The notes under the pieces: generated by a model
The model's input: only the letters and a program-made list of their open reading frames with translations
Told to the model about the DNA's origin: nothing
Databases searched by the model: none
Assembly: GCA_038502055.1 (NCBI GenBank)
Contig: JAXRKN010000045.1
Span: 9,289,501 to 9,353,500, forward strand
Source: Tanytarsus gracilentus
Lineage: Eukaryota > Arthropoda > Insecta > Diptera > Chironomidae
Length of the DNA stretch: 64,000 nt
Reading direction: 5' to 3'
Part shown: in pieces, positions 31,874-46,000 of the stretch
Position numbering within the stretch: position 1 is the first letter of the stretch
Layout of the letters: the number at the start of each line of letters is the position of its first letter
Made by a program: the position numbers and the translations under genes

Positions 31874-34800
31874 CTTAATTTTTAACAAACTCAAATTTTT
31901 TCTAGGAAACAAATTGTTAACAAAAGTTTAATTTTAAATTAAATTTTAACAAACTCAAATTTTTGTAGACAATAAATTTTTTTAATTAAAAAAAAATCTA
32001 AAAAAAGTTTATTTAAAAAATCTTGAACTTTAAGTCTTATTTAATTTTGCTACATTAAGAAATATAAAAAAAATGAAACAAATATTTTTTCATCCTTCTT
32101 AAATTAATTAATTTTATGCACTCAAAAAATCATTCTATTCCTTGAAATTATCTCACAACTAATTTAAATTTTTCCACACCATAAACATCAATTTTACAAC
32201 TCATAAAAAACTCTAAAGAAGTGGAAAATTAATTTTTGCGCTCGCAATTTTTAAAGTGCACCAGAGAGGGAAATTTTTCTCTCTGAAAATAGTTTTTTAA
32301 ATGAAAAATGTTTTCTCCTCCTCGCATGCTAATTAACATTGTTAAAATTATGATTTATAATTTGTAATTACTCGCAAAAATGCTGGCGTTAACATGAAAA
32401 TGCTTTTATCGTGCGGGTGGATAGTTTTTTTTTGGTAAAAGCCACAAACACTCATTGCAAATGCATGAACAACCACTTTATGTAATATTTTGTTTAACAT
32501 TTTATTTTTTAGGGTTATGATGCAAAATAATGCTAATAAACTTTTTCAGCTCACCAAAACCTCAGCTTGGATTAAATTTGAGTTCATGTTCATTAGCGAG
32601 AATTTTAAATTATTTATTTAGAACAAAAAAGTTTATTTAAAAATTAAAAATTTTTTACTTCAACTTCATTCAACAGAAAATTATTTTTGGCAAGTCTAAT
32701 CTCAAATTAATCTCCTCAAAAAGTTTAATCCTCTTATGAGCAAAATGAATGGTTATAAATGTGTGTATGTACATGCAACTTTATAAAGATGGGAATTGAA
32801 TAAACTTTTGCTCCTTATATGAGTCATATTTGTGTGTGTGTTTTTAGAAGGATCATGAGTCTCCATTACTCACAAGAAGCTCCTCATAAAACATAAATTT
32901 GGAAAAACTGTGTTGTGTCATGTGATTATGAATTTATTTTATGTTCTATTAAAAAGTTGCAAAAATTTATTTAATTTTTTAAAATTTACTTTTAATTCCA
33001 GAAGTCAAGTCATTTCATAGTTTCGTGTCTTTTTTCAGTAAAACTAACACAATTTTCCTCTTCAAACATGAAATGCCATCATTGCCGTCATCATGTCGTT
33101 TGAGCTCCTTTTTGTCCAACATAGTTTGAGGATTTCCATCTTCACACAAAACTGAAAAAGTTTTTCTCTCTAATTAATTCACATCACTCAGCAAAAAAGT
33201 TTCTGTAAAATGAGAGAGCAAATTAGTAAAAGACACAAGTTTTTTTTGGAAATTTTAATTCAGTCAATTCATCTTTTTTTATTCTTCCTTCATGATGACC
33301 AATTCACATAATTTGACTCGATCTTTAATTAAAGATATTCACATCTCAAAAAATTTGATCCTTTCTATGTTAGCTTTAAATAAACTCCTACGAGCATTCT
33401 AATTAATCATTCTTTCAGCCTTTTTTTGTTATAAAAATTTTATTCTTTGATATTTTTTTCTCTCTTGTGGTTCTTGTGGATTTATCCAACGACGTTTGAT
33501 TTTTTATTTAGAACTTTTTCTAAAGGGAAGAGGAATTATGACATTTAAATTTTATAATTAGTGATTTTCTGTTTGAAAGTTTTGTTATTGTTAATTAGTT
33601 AAAAATTTTAATGACGTGAAACTTTATAATTTTAAATTAAATTGTGATAATTAATCGTAAATAATTTTTTAATAAGCTCGAGTTTAATGTTTGCTAAATT
33701 GAAATAAAATCAAATGCTGTTTTATTAATTTTCTGTTAATTAACATAACTAATTAACAAAATAACGCTTCAGCTTTTTTAATTGCAATGTAAAATTACAA
33801 AATTTAAACTTATTTTTTAATAATAACAAAACTTTCATAGTTTTTTTTGCTACCTTACAAAATTTATCTACTTCAAACTCTTCCTCAATTTTTCCTCGTG
33901 CTGATTTCCTAAACATAATTGAATAAACACTCAAAATTGATTTTACATGACATGAAAAAAGTTTTTACTGTTAATTGTAAAAACTCTTTACGCTCTAGTT
34001 GTTTGATAGAATTTGAAGAGAATTTTTTGTTCACATTTTAATGAAACTAAAAGTTTTTTTTCTCTCGCTCAATTCCCCAATCAACCCTTTCATCAAGGAT
34101 AATGAAAAATTTATGTGAGAGTTGAAAATAGTTTCGAGTGTTTGGGAATGAAAAGCTAAATTGAAACGGAATTTTATAAAATGAATTGAAGCTGTGATGA
34201 TAGGAAATCAATTTTGAACTTTGATGTCATTAATTGAACACAAATTAAGCCGTTTTTTCAGATTTTTTTGTATAAAGTTTAATTTATAGAAATTAAATAA
34301 TTAAATTTATGCAAAATTTTCTTTAACCAAGAAGTAAAAAATGAAAATAAACCCAAAATTTTAACAATTTTTCAATCCCTTTACCCTTTAAAATTTTCTT
34401 TTATCTCCTCATAAATATTTTAACATTTTTGAGTAATAAAAAATTTAAAACCTGTCGTTGACTCGTATGCTGAAAGGCCAAAGGATGAAAAAAATAACTC
34501 GAATAACATTTTAATGTCGCTCGGAGCCGAATAAAATAAGAATTTCATGAATTTTGTGTAATGTTCTTTGTATTGTGACGTATGTAACAAAATAATGTTC
34601 AACATGTTTTTATCATAATATAATTAATAATCATTAGAAATACAAAAAATGATTAGTTTCGTTTCCTACTTGATTATTCTAGCTTATTTACAAAGACTTT
34701 CATTCTTTAAAGAGTTTTACATTTTTTTTCTATATTTCATTGCTTTTGTTTTAATTTTTAATAAATTAGGACATTTTTTAAATTTTACAATTTTGGTTAA

Positions 34801-35682
34801 ATTTTTATATCGCGGAGAGTTTGATTTTTTTTTAATTTTTAAGAAGCTTTTTAATGATTGAAAATTGTTTTATTTTTAAAGCGTTTATTTGATCCATTTA
34901 TGCTCACTGTTGTCATGTGAAATTCAAACTCTCTCGCGAAAGATCAACAAACTTTTTGTTAAATTTTCAACACACAGTCAATGCTGAAAAAAGCGCAAAA
35001 TAAATTAAATCCAGGGATATGCTGACATTTTCTGCTGCATTCAAATCGATTGCTTTCGTTCTATAAATAAATTTTTTACATTTGACATGTGCTCGTCTCG
35101 ATCTATCTACATAAAATACAATTTTTTTTTCGATTTAAACTTAAAGTTGTTCGATTTTTTTCCGCGAAAAGGGAACATAAACTTTTTGTGTCATTCTGTG
35201 ACGAGAAATAAAATTTAACATTTGCAAATAGCTGTCGGTGATAAAGAACATAAAGCATTAACTTCTCTTTTTTAACGCGAAACGTACTCGAGGGGATGTG
35301 TGGTGAAAATTGTGCATATATCGAACTATTGATTTACTGTTTATCACTTTATGTGTTGTGAATAGAATTTTCTTTCTTGAATTGTTGTGTGAATAAGGCA
35401 AAATGAATTGTTATGTATGTGACTTTGTTGAATAAAAATGACGACATAAATTTATTCTCTCCTTTATTTTCTTTAAAGAATTATTTCTATTTTATTGCTT
35501 TTCTATTTCGATTTTCTCGTTTTATTTTATGTGCATGCATATTTTTATTGGCATTCTCTTCTTACTTTCCTATTTCGTTGGTACTCGTGGAGTTGTTTTT
35601 ATCACCCAAAAAGAAAAACGTTTAACAATCGAGAAAGAATGTAAAAGCATTTAACTGTTTGGTGGCATGTGGTTGAAAATAA
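31874..35682. other. Gene-poor region, fifth part
   Basis: Very AT-rich, with no ORF with motif support and no structured RNA recognised. Confidence 0.5.
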
Positions 35683-35805
35683 ATCTAAAGATTTAATTTT
35701 TAATCCATAATCCAACTTTGAAAAAATATAAATCAAAGGATTAATTTAAAATTAATCTGACGATTTAAATTTAAATCGAGTGATTAATTTTTAATCCATC
35801 TCTTT
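35683..35805. promoter_or_regulatory. Second cluster of TAATCC/GGATTA sites
   Basis: Four sites in 97 bp: TAATCC at 35701-35706, 35708-35713 and 35792-35797, and GGATTA at 35738-35743, within ATTTAAATTTAAAT-type filler. A homotypic cluster of K50 homeodomain sites is possible. Chance in such AT-rich DNA is not excluded. Confidence 0.3.
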
Positions 35806-37007
35806 CTCAGCCCCTCACCATCAAAAAGTTTCAGCGTAAATAAAATAAACAAGAAATGGCGTTGGTGAGATCTTTAATGGAAGTTGCCTCGTAAAAAGTC
35901 ATTTAAATCAAAAATATGGGCCATTTGAGACATGCAAAAAGGATTTGCGTGAAGGGCAATTGTCATTATAAAAAGAGAAAATATTTGTATTATTGTTGGA
36001 GGGCAATAAAAAAAAGGGATGAAAGAAAATCCGAGCAAGAGGTAGAAAAGCCCATAAATTTTCCCCGTCTCTCAACTCATGGCAGTGTATTAAGTGTGTA
36101 CTAGACTTCTCAAATTGTGTTTGTATATATATTTTATTGTATATATATCGAATATAAAAGAAATACTTTGACTGTGAGAAGAAATTTATGGGAAAATCGA
36201 TTTTTCCGTTCTATATGTGCGAAAAAGGGCGAGAGAGTAAAAACCTTTTACCACTTTTTTGCCTTCCCTCTCATTTTTTGCTCGCACATCAATGTTATTG
36301 ACCTAAAAGTTCCTTTTTTGCGGTTTCTTTTTTCACATGACTCCACGTGGAATGTTTTTGAGGTTATTTGGAGAAGAAGGATGGAATTGTAATTAATCGA
36401 TACATCAAATGGACTTTTAACCGATTACAGATGTGTAGCTTGACCTTCACATGTAAGACAAAACTGAAGAATTTCTCAATCCACAAAAAAACAATTTCGA
36501 AACATTCCAAACCCTTCAGATAACCTCAAACGATCCTTTTTCTCCTCAAATTAAATCTAATCCATTTCACTTTAAAAAGAATTTCTCATTCATCGACACG
36601 AGAATTAGTCTCTCTCCTAAAGATCCTGTGGCAATGACAAATATCCCTTCAAATGGCTTCCACACTTCACCTCTGAATACTTAAAATGCTCTCATGATGT
36701 GATTTTGGTATTTCTCAGATTTCTATTTACATTTTCTCCCTTTAACCCGCTTTGAACTTTTAGTAATTTATCATTTGCAAAGTGAGAGACGAGAAAGCTT
36801 TCGAGCATGACAAAAATTTGAGCTTTTTGGCAGAGAGCACATAAAAAATGCTTATGAGAGAGAAAATCAAATTATCGAGCACTTGTTGCGCGAAACATAA
36901 TTGATCGAGAGAAGATAAAAAGAATTGAGCTATTTTTTGGCATCATCCGACATTTGAAGTTGTTCAATTTGACTTTGAATCTTAAGTAAAAGTTCATTTC
37001 CTAAGCG
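35806..37007. other. Downstream flank (3' UTR side) of the SASH/SKIP-like gene
   Basis: Likely includes the 3' UTR of the - strand gene. A - strand AATAAA lies at about 36134-36129, some 870 bases after the stop. No other gene is seen. Confidence 0.4.
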
Positions 37008-40000
37008 CTATAGATTGTTCTTAATTGGACCGGACGAGAGTGAGCTACTGCTAACGCCGCTATCACTTGACTTCTCGCTTAGTGCGCTACCGCCATTGCT
37101 AATTCCACGCGTACATAAATCATCCATCATGCCACCACCACCGCCGCCGCCTCCCAGCAATCCCTTCTTCGTTATGCGACTTAAACTCTTTGGTGTGGAA
37201 TCGTCTTTGGTCCGACGGAGATTATCGACACGCTTTATTAGGTCATTTGAGCAATGAGATACGACCGAATCGAGACAATTTGCATCGTCAGCGTTCTGTA
37301 TTGAAGTTAAATTTGGCAGTGGTGAACCTTCATAGCAACCGCTGTCTCTCGGAAAATGTCTTCGACCGAAAGGAGATAAAGAATTTTTCTTCTGAATTCG
37401 ACTGTCGTCATTTTCGGAGCTCGATCCGGCAACATCGTCCGAGCCAGCGGAATCAATAGCGTGAAGCAATTGAACGGCAGCTAGTAATTTGGCACGATGC
37501 TCTTGATTCAGTATTCCCAAGTAATCCAAATCGGCAGGTTCGAGTTCTTTGAATAATTCCAAGTCTTCATAGCTGTTTTTTTTGGGTGGAGAAAAAGAGA
37601 ATTGGTTGGATTACAATGTAATAGCTGAAGGATATTTGATGCAGACAATCGACAAGGAATGGACACAAGAGTTAATTTTTAAAAATATTTTTGTAACGTA
37701 TTTTAAATTTTCAAATTTTTTAAAGCTTTAAATCTTACAAAAAAAAATGTCCATCTCTTGCAAAAGTTAATACAATGCCATAGCAACACCTACCCATTGA
37801 GAACGAAAACAGAAGTGTACTCCCTCAAGCCGATCCGATTGAGAAGCTCATCCACCGTAGAAGGGCAAGTATTTCGCGTTCGATCCATTTTATTATTCAA
37901 CGCCTTTCCACCTCCTTTGAGCTCCGGCATCACTTCAACATTGATGAATTTAAAGTGCCCCACACGACCATTGAGGAAGCCTTTCCAAACGCCAGAAGCG
38001 TTCATTGAAAGCACATCAATTATATCACCTTTCTGTGTGGTGCAAGAAAAAGAAGAAGAAAATGTTGAAATATTGAAGGCAAGTTAATGGAGAGAGAGTG
38101 AAAATACCTTAAACTTTAATGCATCCTTCTCATATGGAAATGGCGTGCTATCTACAACCGCTTTCGCTCGACATATCGGTACAATTGTGGCTCTATCATC
38201 GGCTGAAAGACTGCTATTGGGACTACCCGATCTCACTAAAGCTTGTGTGCCTTTAGGTAATGGAAAGAAGAAAATGAGATAAGGCCATAAAAAAGGGAGG
38301 ATAGAGAAACTCACTCGATCCACTCGCACTGGGAAGGCTCTCGACGGAACTGGCTGAACAATGAAACGCTTGATCGCTTATGCTGCTCCTATCATCCTTT
38401 GTTGATCCACAGCCGACATTCAGGTTCCGACTATTGCTGTTATTATTGTTGAAGCTAATGCTATTGTCTTGTAGTAAGTCCTTCGGTGAAATTCTGGCGT
38501 CATTTGACTGAAAATATTAAAATTAAGGTCAAAACAGGTTTTAAAGAGTGATTGTTAAAATTTATATGTTTTAGAGCTTTCAGAAATTTTTCGGTTGCAA
38601 AATGGTTTGATAAAAAAAATTAGTGAAATTGAATTTAATTTTTAATGACTAGGAAAAATTAAAAATGTGTCCACATGTGAGAGAAAAACAACAAAATAGT
38701 ATCTGCATAGCAATGAATTTGTCTGCTCTCAAAAAAAACCCGTCAGCTGCACCTCGTTTATGGGCTGTCTATCACTCACTCAGCCATCAGGAGTTGAGTA
38801 AATATATATTCATCATATCGCCATGAGGGAATGTGAAAAATAATTTATGCGCCAAACATTTGAAGAGCGAATACACACAAAAATGACTTTATTAAGCGCT
38901 CGCCAGAGAACAATCAATCATTCAACTTTTTTTTTATTTTATCGTTCCGCACTCTCCGTGAACTGGAGCTAGATAAAAATTTACGAGAGTAAGAGAAATT
39001 TCATCGCAAGATGTTGGCAGCGTTTAGTTGAATGTGAAGCGCATATAATAAATATTTAATTTGGGTGCTTCACTCTTCTTCATAAATTCATTAGTGCCAT
39101 CTTGAATCATGTATTCAATTTATTCCTTTATCCCCGCAGTTTGAGTGCATGTGAGAGATGAGAGAATTCACTTAAGTGAATTTGGAAGTTATTCAATAAT
39201 CTAATTTGATGCGGAATTTAATAAAGTTATTAAATTTGACAACTTCCCTTTTATTATAATTTCAAAAATTTAACGGTTTTTTATTTTTAAATTGTAGGGT
39301 GGGCGCTTGTTTTTCCGGAGTGCTTATAATTCCGGAGTAAAATTAAATGCGTCAGTATTTTAAAAACAAAGCATTTTACACCTTGACACTTGACTTAAAG
39401 TTTGAAGGTACTGTCATGTGCGACAATTTTGTAAAAGAAAGCAATGACTTTAAGACTTGCTTTGGCCATGAAAAGCACGTTTTAATTTTCTCCATACAAA
39501 AATCCTCTTCACTTATCACGTCAGTTTTCATCAATTAAATCAGTTGCAATTTTTCCATCAGTATTTTTCCTGAGACACGAAGGTCTTCATCAACACATTC
39601 CTATACCAACTTAAATTTTATATGTCCACAAAGTGCTTTAAAAATTAACATTTATGACGTGCTTATAATTCCGGAGTGAAATTGCTTATAATTCCGGAGT
39701 AAATTTCACATTAGTAGGCAATGAAATTTTCATCAGTAAAAATTTGTTTTATCGGGATAAAGTCCAAAATGAATGAAAAAATAAACAGAAAATAATCGTG
39801 AGCGCGACTCGTTTGTGGCAGTTGAGTATTAAAAAGGAATTAAAAGACTTAAAAGCTTTTCCAAAACTCCAACGACGGAACCAACATCCAGCATAAAGCA
39901 TGTCCTAAAACTAACTTTTAGTAGAGGAACCAACATCCAGCGGAGAAAGTAATATCTAGCGTAGGAACTTACTTCCAGTGAAGGAACTTACTTCCAGTGA

Positions 40001-43000
40001 AGGAACTTACTTCCAGTGAAGGAACTAACTTCCAGTGAAGGAACTAACTTCCACTGGCGGAACTGGTTTCCAGCGGAGGAACTAACTTCCAGCGGAGGAA
40101 CCAACTTCCACTGGCGGAACTGGTTTCCAGCGGAGGAACTAACTTCCACTGTCGGAACTGGTTTCCAGCGGAGGAACTAACTTCCAGCGGAGGAACTAAC
40201 TTCCACTGGCGGAACTAATTTCCAGCGAAGGAACCAAGATCGAATACCAGGTTAAACTAACATTACAGTAGCCAAAATCATTTAAAATTAATTTACTAAC
40301 AATAAGATCTCAGAACGAAGAGAAATAAAATTATTCAGAGATGCTTTTTAGGGGTGAGTATTGAGTTCTATTCTTAAGTGGCCTCTGAAGTGATTTAGCT
40401 CTTATTACATCTACTATTGAAAGTAAAAAATTGCAAAAGAGTCATTAAAAAAGGGTTTTTGAAGGTTGTTGGAAGCACTGCTTGCACATGCCAGACATTG
40501 AAATCCCAAAAAATATCAATCTCTTCATACTTAATCACTTCATTCAAGAAAGTATGAAGATTTTATCAAAATTTGATTTTATATCGAATTTTTAAAATTT
40601 ACTCCGGAATTATAAGCATTCACTCCGGAATTACCAGCAAGGTTTTGAATTAATTTTTAAGCATGAAGGAGACGAGTAAAAAATTTAAAGTCAGTCTCAA
40701 AATAAAGCTATGTCTTTTGCCAATCTAACGAGGTACTGATATTGCATGATCAGCAGTGCCAAGTAAGAGAAATTTCATGATTTATTATCTTGCGATTCAA
40801 TTTACTCCGGAATAACAAGCGTCCACCCTAATTGAATTTAAAAGATTATGATTTAAATTTTGAACACATTAAAATTTCTAAATTTATTTTAACGTATTAA
40901 TAATTTTTAAAATCGCATGATCATTTTTAAATTTTTTATAACATACCGTATTTATAATTTTAAAATCCCTTGATATTTTGTTCGTTTCTGAATCTTCTTA
41001 TTATTAAAATATTAATAATACTTTCTATTAAATACAACAAAATATCTCGAATAAAAGCGGTGCACAAAATCACAAGGATGCACACGAACGGAGATCTTTG
41101 AGCTTTCACGAGTGAAAATGGCTGCCATTTAAATCCACAAGTGTGCGATAAAAATGTATAAAATACATTCGGTTCTTGTGTGTTGAAGAAATTGCTTTGG
41201 ATTGCTTGAGCAATAAAATATTCAACAGATACGATATCACGTTTGAAAAAGAAACTTTTTTTCTCCTTCATGAGCAGGAAAATTTCTTCTCGCATCCCTT
41301 ACGTGAGTTTCCATTCTTCATTGCATACCGTAGCAATTCTTTTTCACTCCAAAATCAATATGAATCGAAAGAAGTTTTCATAGAATTTGTCATCATTGTC
41401 TTGACTACTTTTATTCTGCTTCTATAATCACAATGGGAATTGTCCAGAAAAAAAACTTTGATGAAAAAAGTTTTTATAGTTAAGTCCCTTGACAATTTCC
41501 ATAGTTTTTCGAAAGATCTTCTCGAGGTGCATAAAAAAGTTAATATAAAATTCAATTTGCATAAGATTTTTTGAAGTATTTTTAAATAATTCTTAGTGAT
41601 GTGAGAAATGCTTCAATATAAATATTATTACATGTTATAATTCCACTTTGGACATTGAGAAAAAATTTAGTCAAAAATTTTTCAATCTTTTGAATTTAAA
41701 TTTCGACATCAAAAAATATGAACTCAACAATTTTTCTCTGTGTCCACACGTGGGTGAAAACTCCATACGCAAGCATCATAAAAAATATTTTTTATATCAT
41801 CCGAGATCAATGTATGACACATTCCACAATTCATGCTCCAGACACAATCCGCTCAAGGGCATCACTTATCTCTTTTCGCACTCTCTCTCGTTTTGTTTTT
41901 ATGCGACGATGATGATGAAAATTTATATTGTCTTTTCGCACATGCAATGTCACATCAACCTCTAAAAAGAGTGAATGAATGAGAGCAACGGGTGGAGTCA
42001 TAATGGCAGTCGTAAAATGAAATTTAGCTTTTCAATTATAAAACTTTGTCGTTGCTTAAAATGAGAAACCGCTGCTGGCGTTCTGCGGTGTCACTTTTGC
42101 ACCTTCGAGGCTCTCACTCGCTTTGAAATTAAAGCGAAATAAGAAGGAAAAATTTCGTGAATTAAGTGAGAAAATTAGTTGAAAAGCTAGATGGAATTTT
42201 CATAAAATGAACAGCTGGTGGAAAAAATTCTCAGAAATATGAAAAACTTTAATTTTCAGATTTTTTTTAAAGTAAAGCTTTGAGCTTTTCTAATGAGCTT
42301 TTTAAAAAGCTCTTGTTGACTTTTCTTCTTCTATTTATTTTCCATTATAAAATAGAAATCATAAACCTACAGACATCATCAGAGTTTTCAACCAAATGAA
42401 AATTAACCACACAGAAAACATCAAAAGCTCAGAAAAATTTCCATTCATTTTTTTCAAGTCAATGAACCGAAGAAAATTTTCCCTCGATAACATCAGAAAA
42501 TGTTTGTATCTAACCATGTAAACAACCGAAAAAATTTCAACAGAAAGATCTAAAATGCTAAACAGCTCGGAGATAATGTAAAACGCGAACTTTTCGGGTT
42601 GTTACTTACATAATGAACAGTTGCCTTTTGATAGCTGATTGCCGATGATGTTTTATGTAAATGCGATGAGAGATTGCCACGTTTTGATTTCAAGTTATTT
42701 GCCACATTTGTGCTTGTCGATGTTCCAACGACACTCATCAAGCCCACAACTGACTGTCCTCCATTTCCGAGGATGTTAATCGACGAGCTTGTTATTCCAT
42801 TGTGAACAGCCGTGTTTGTTGTCAGATCATCATCCTCGTCCTCCTCATCATCAACATAATCACTCGAATGAGTTGGCGAAGGCGAATTTCCAATTCCGCC
42901 GCTTAATGTTCGATAGCGTGACGCACAATTGTTCGTGTTGACCTGTCGTCGTCGAAAAATTTTAAGTGAAAAATTTATGAATTTAATTAAATTCAATTTT

Positions 43001-46000
43001 CGCACCTCCATTTAATTACATTTACTGGCGCTAATTAGATGTGGAAATATAGCGGAGGTAGTAAATTGAGATGGAGGGGTTTGAGTGGAGGTTAGGTCAC
43101 AAATTTCTAACTAACTTCAATTTTAATAATTTTAACATTTGAAAAATTAAATAATTTTTCATCGTGTCAAAACTTTTTAAAAACTCCCACACCACCCGCG
43201 AATAAGATTAAATTAAATTATCTCTCAAACTCACCGATACTTGACTCAGTCGCGATGTGACGCTGTGAATGTCGGATATGGATGCTGCATAATCACCACT
43301 TACACCACGATCATGAGATCTATAAATTTTCGCGTGTTTTAAATTTAATTAATTTCGATTGCTTATGAATTTAATTAACTTTTTTTTACCTTTTAAGTGG
43401 AATAATTGTGGGCGGATTTGGTGGCTGCTGTGGAACGATAAGGCCTCGACGAACGGGTCTTTGTTGTGACACTGAGATATCACCAGCTGAACGTAGGGAT
43501 ATTACACCGGGACCACAATTACTCGTGAAACATACTCGACCTCCCTGTGAAGAGAAAATGACAAGAAGAAGAAAATTTTTTAAGTGAAAATTTATGATTC
43601 AAAAGTGCTGCAACATTTTTTTTCTGCATGTCATAAATAAAATTTTCTCGTCTGTTTGCTGTCACTACACACACACACCGCTCGAAAGTGTTTCGTTGTG
43701 AAAATGGAAAATTTCTGTTTGTTGGCAATAAAAACATAAAATACAAATTTTTATGCATTTTTCGTCTCTTTTTTATGTTGTGCTAAATTTACTTTTTGCA
43801 TGAACTGTCTTTTTTTCATTATATTGCGACCCACTTCTTACTCTCTTTATGACCGTAAAATCCACAACATTAGACGTTTTTTTTTACAACCACATATCAG
43901 ATACATTCAGCAGAGCATAGAGCTGTCATGGCAACATCAGCAAAATCAGTGAGAACGAAAAAAAGAAGAGAGAAGAGTTCTTATTATTCTGGTCACGTCA
44001 CACACTTTGAGTTATCAATTAAAATTTTGCACCATCACTCTCATCAGCATTATGTAGTGTGTGACGTGCTTACATCAAACAAAAAGATGCTTTTTCAGTG
44101 ACAAGTTGAAGTGAGGGAAGGTTGTAAAAAATTTGAGATTTTTATGAAATTTATTCAAATTTTGAAAAAATTCAAAAAAATTATTTTTTTAAAAAAAATC
44201 CAAATTTCAACATTATCCAAGTAATGTTTCGATATTTTTTATCACATCGCTCTTCTTTTTATCTTTACCGTCTGGCGGGTGTCCCCATCAACTCAATTAA
44301 CTTATAATTTTTTTAAATGACAACGACGAGTCTGTGTGCGATAGTGTAATTTATGACAGTGGAAAGTGCGACATGAATGCCACGCTTAATTATTTTTAAT
44401 GATCTTCAACGGAGGTATGAAGTTTTATTTTTACCTGGATCGTAGCGGCTGGTCCGAGGCCTGACATTAAAAAATCATCCGGGTCACTTTCATACGGCGG
44501 CTCATCGTACCAATGTTGATGATGCGGGTGTATGTTGCGGTAATTACTCGCGGTAATGGAGTCGTCATACATGTAAGTATCATCTGCAGAAAAAGTAAGA
44601 AGAATTTTTTAAACAATGCTAAAGAAAAAAGTTATTTTATGCACATGTGAGCGTTAAAAAATATTTTTTTATGTTGCTATATTTGCTTTCAGCTGCTGCC
44701 ATTATAAATGATGAAAAAAGATGAAAATTTGTGTTAAATTTATGAATTTTCTCTCATTTCAGCTACAATAACAAAAAGTGAGCGTTTTCTCGAGGCGGTA
44801 TGAAAGCCTTCACTTAATAAAAACACTTTTTGCAACATCAAAAAAAGCTTTTATTTCCTTCTTTGTTCTTTTATTTCCATGAAAACAAATTTTCCTCATT
44901 AATAAAGGATGTAAAAGGTGTTTTTGGTTGTTTTGGAATTTTTCGAGATTTATGATAAGTGAAAGCTTGTACCGCGTGGGTTTCATTGTTAATTTGGTTG
45001 ATAAAAAATTTAAAAAAATCAAAAAGTTTATTTTTTTATATTGTTTGATTTCAAATTGACTCAGCATCAAAAATCAATTACTAAAATTTTCTTATCTCTC
45101 TTTCACACCTTCGCCACTTCTTTTAGCTCCATTATCCATGGCTGTTATTTTTTTTTGCAACAATTTGCCTCTTTTATTTTTTATTATTATTTTTTTCGAA
45201 AGCTTCACACACAAAAATTTCCATTTTTATTCTCTCGAATTTTTATTTGCGTTGCTAAGTGTCAATTTTCCACAATTTTTATTGCACTTTTCCAATCAAC
45301 CTCGAGTTGAATTTTTATTGCTTCTGTCGACGGTTGTTGAATGAGTGAGATCCACTTAAAAATAATTTTCATATCATAAAAAGCGAGAAGTGAGGCGATT
45401 TTATGCGTTTATAGACTGAACGGAAATTTTTGCTGAATTTAATTTTTTAAATAATATTTTTAAAAATATTTTAAAATAAATTTGTAACTTTTTGAAAACC
45501 CCAAAATTTTTTAAACTTGCAATAAATATTTTTCTTCATTCACCCTATAAAAAATCCAATAACTTCATAATTCCATTTCGACTCTTTTTTATCATCGACA
45601 TCATCAAATGCAGATGATACTTTTGTGCAATCAAAATCCATTTGCGGTTCGAGAGGTGGAAATATTAAATTCAATTTTGCAATCAAATAAAATTTATTAA
45701 GTTTGCTCGACAAACTGGAAAAAAATATATTGATGGAAAATAATTTTTTTTCTCTCAATGACTCTCAATTTATGCTAAATTTGTGTGCAATTTTTAATAT
45801 TAGCTTTTCATGTTTTGCAATCATTTGCAAATTGCGTGAAAATTATAATGTTTGAGTTATTTTTAAATTAGCTTAATTTGAAATTTCTAATCAGCTAAAA
45901 TTCAAAATTTTCAAATCATTTGAAATTTTTAGGAAATGTTCATCAAATTTCCACCAATTAAGCACGGAATTTTTTTGTGCCTCCCTCGTTCGTTCAACTT

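Noticed and set aside
37015..37459. + strand open frames rich in Pro and Arg opposite the last SKIP-like exon.
   Set aside because: They are antisense shadows of the poly-Gly and Ser-rich coding exon.
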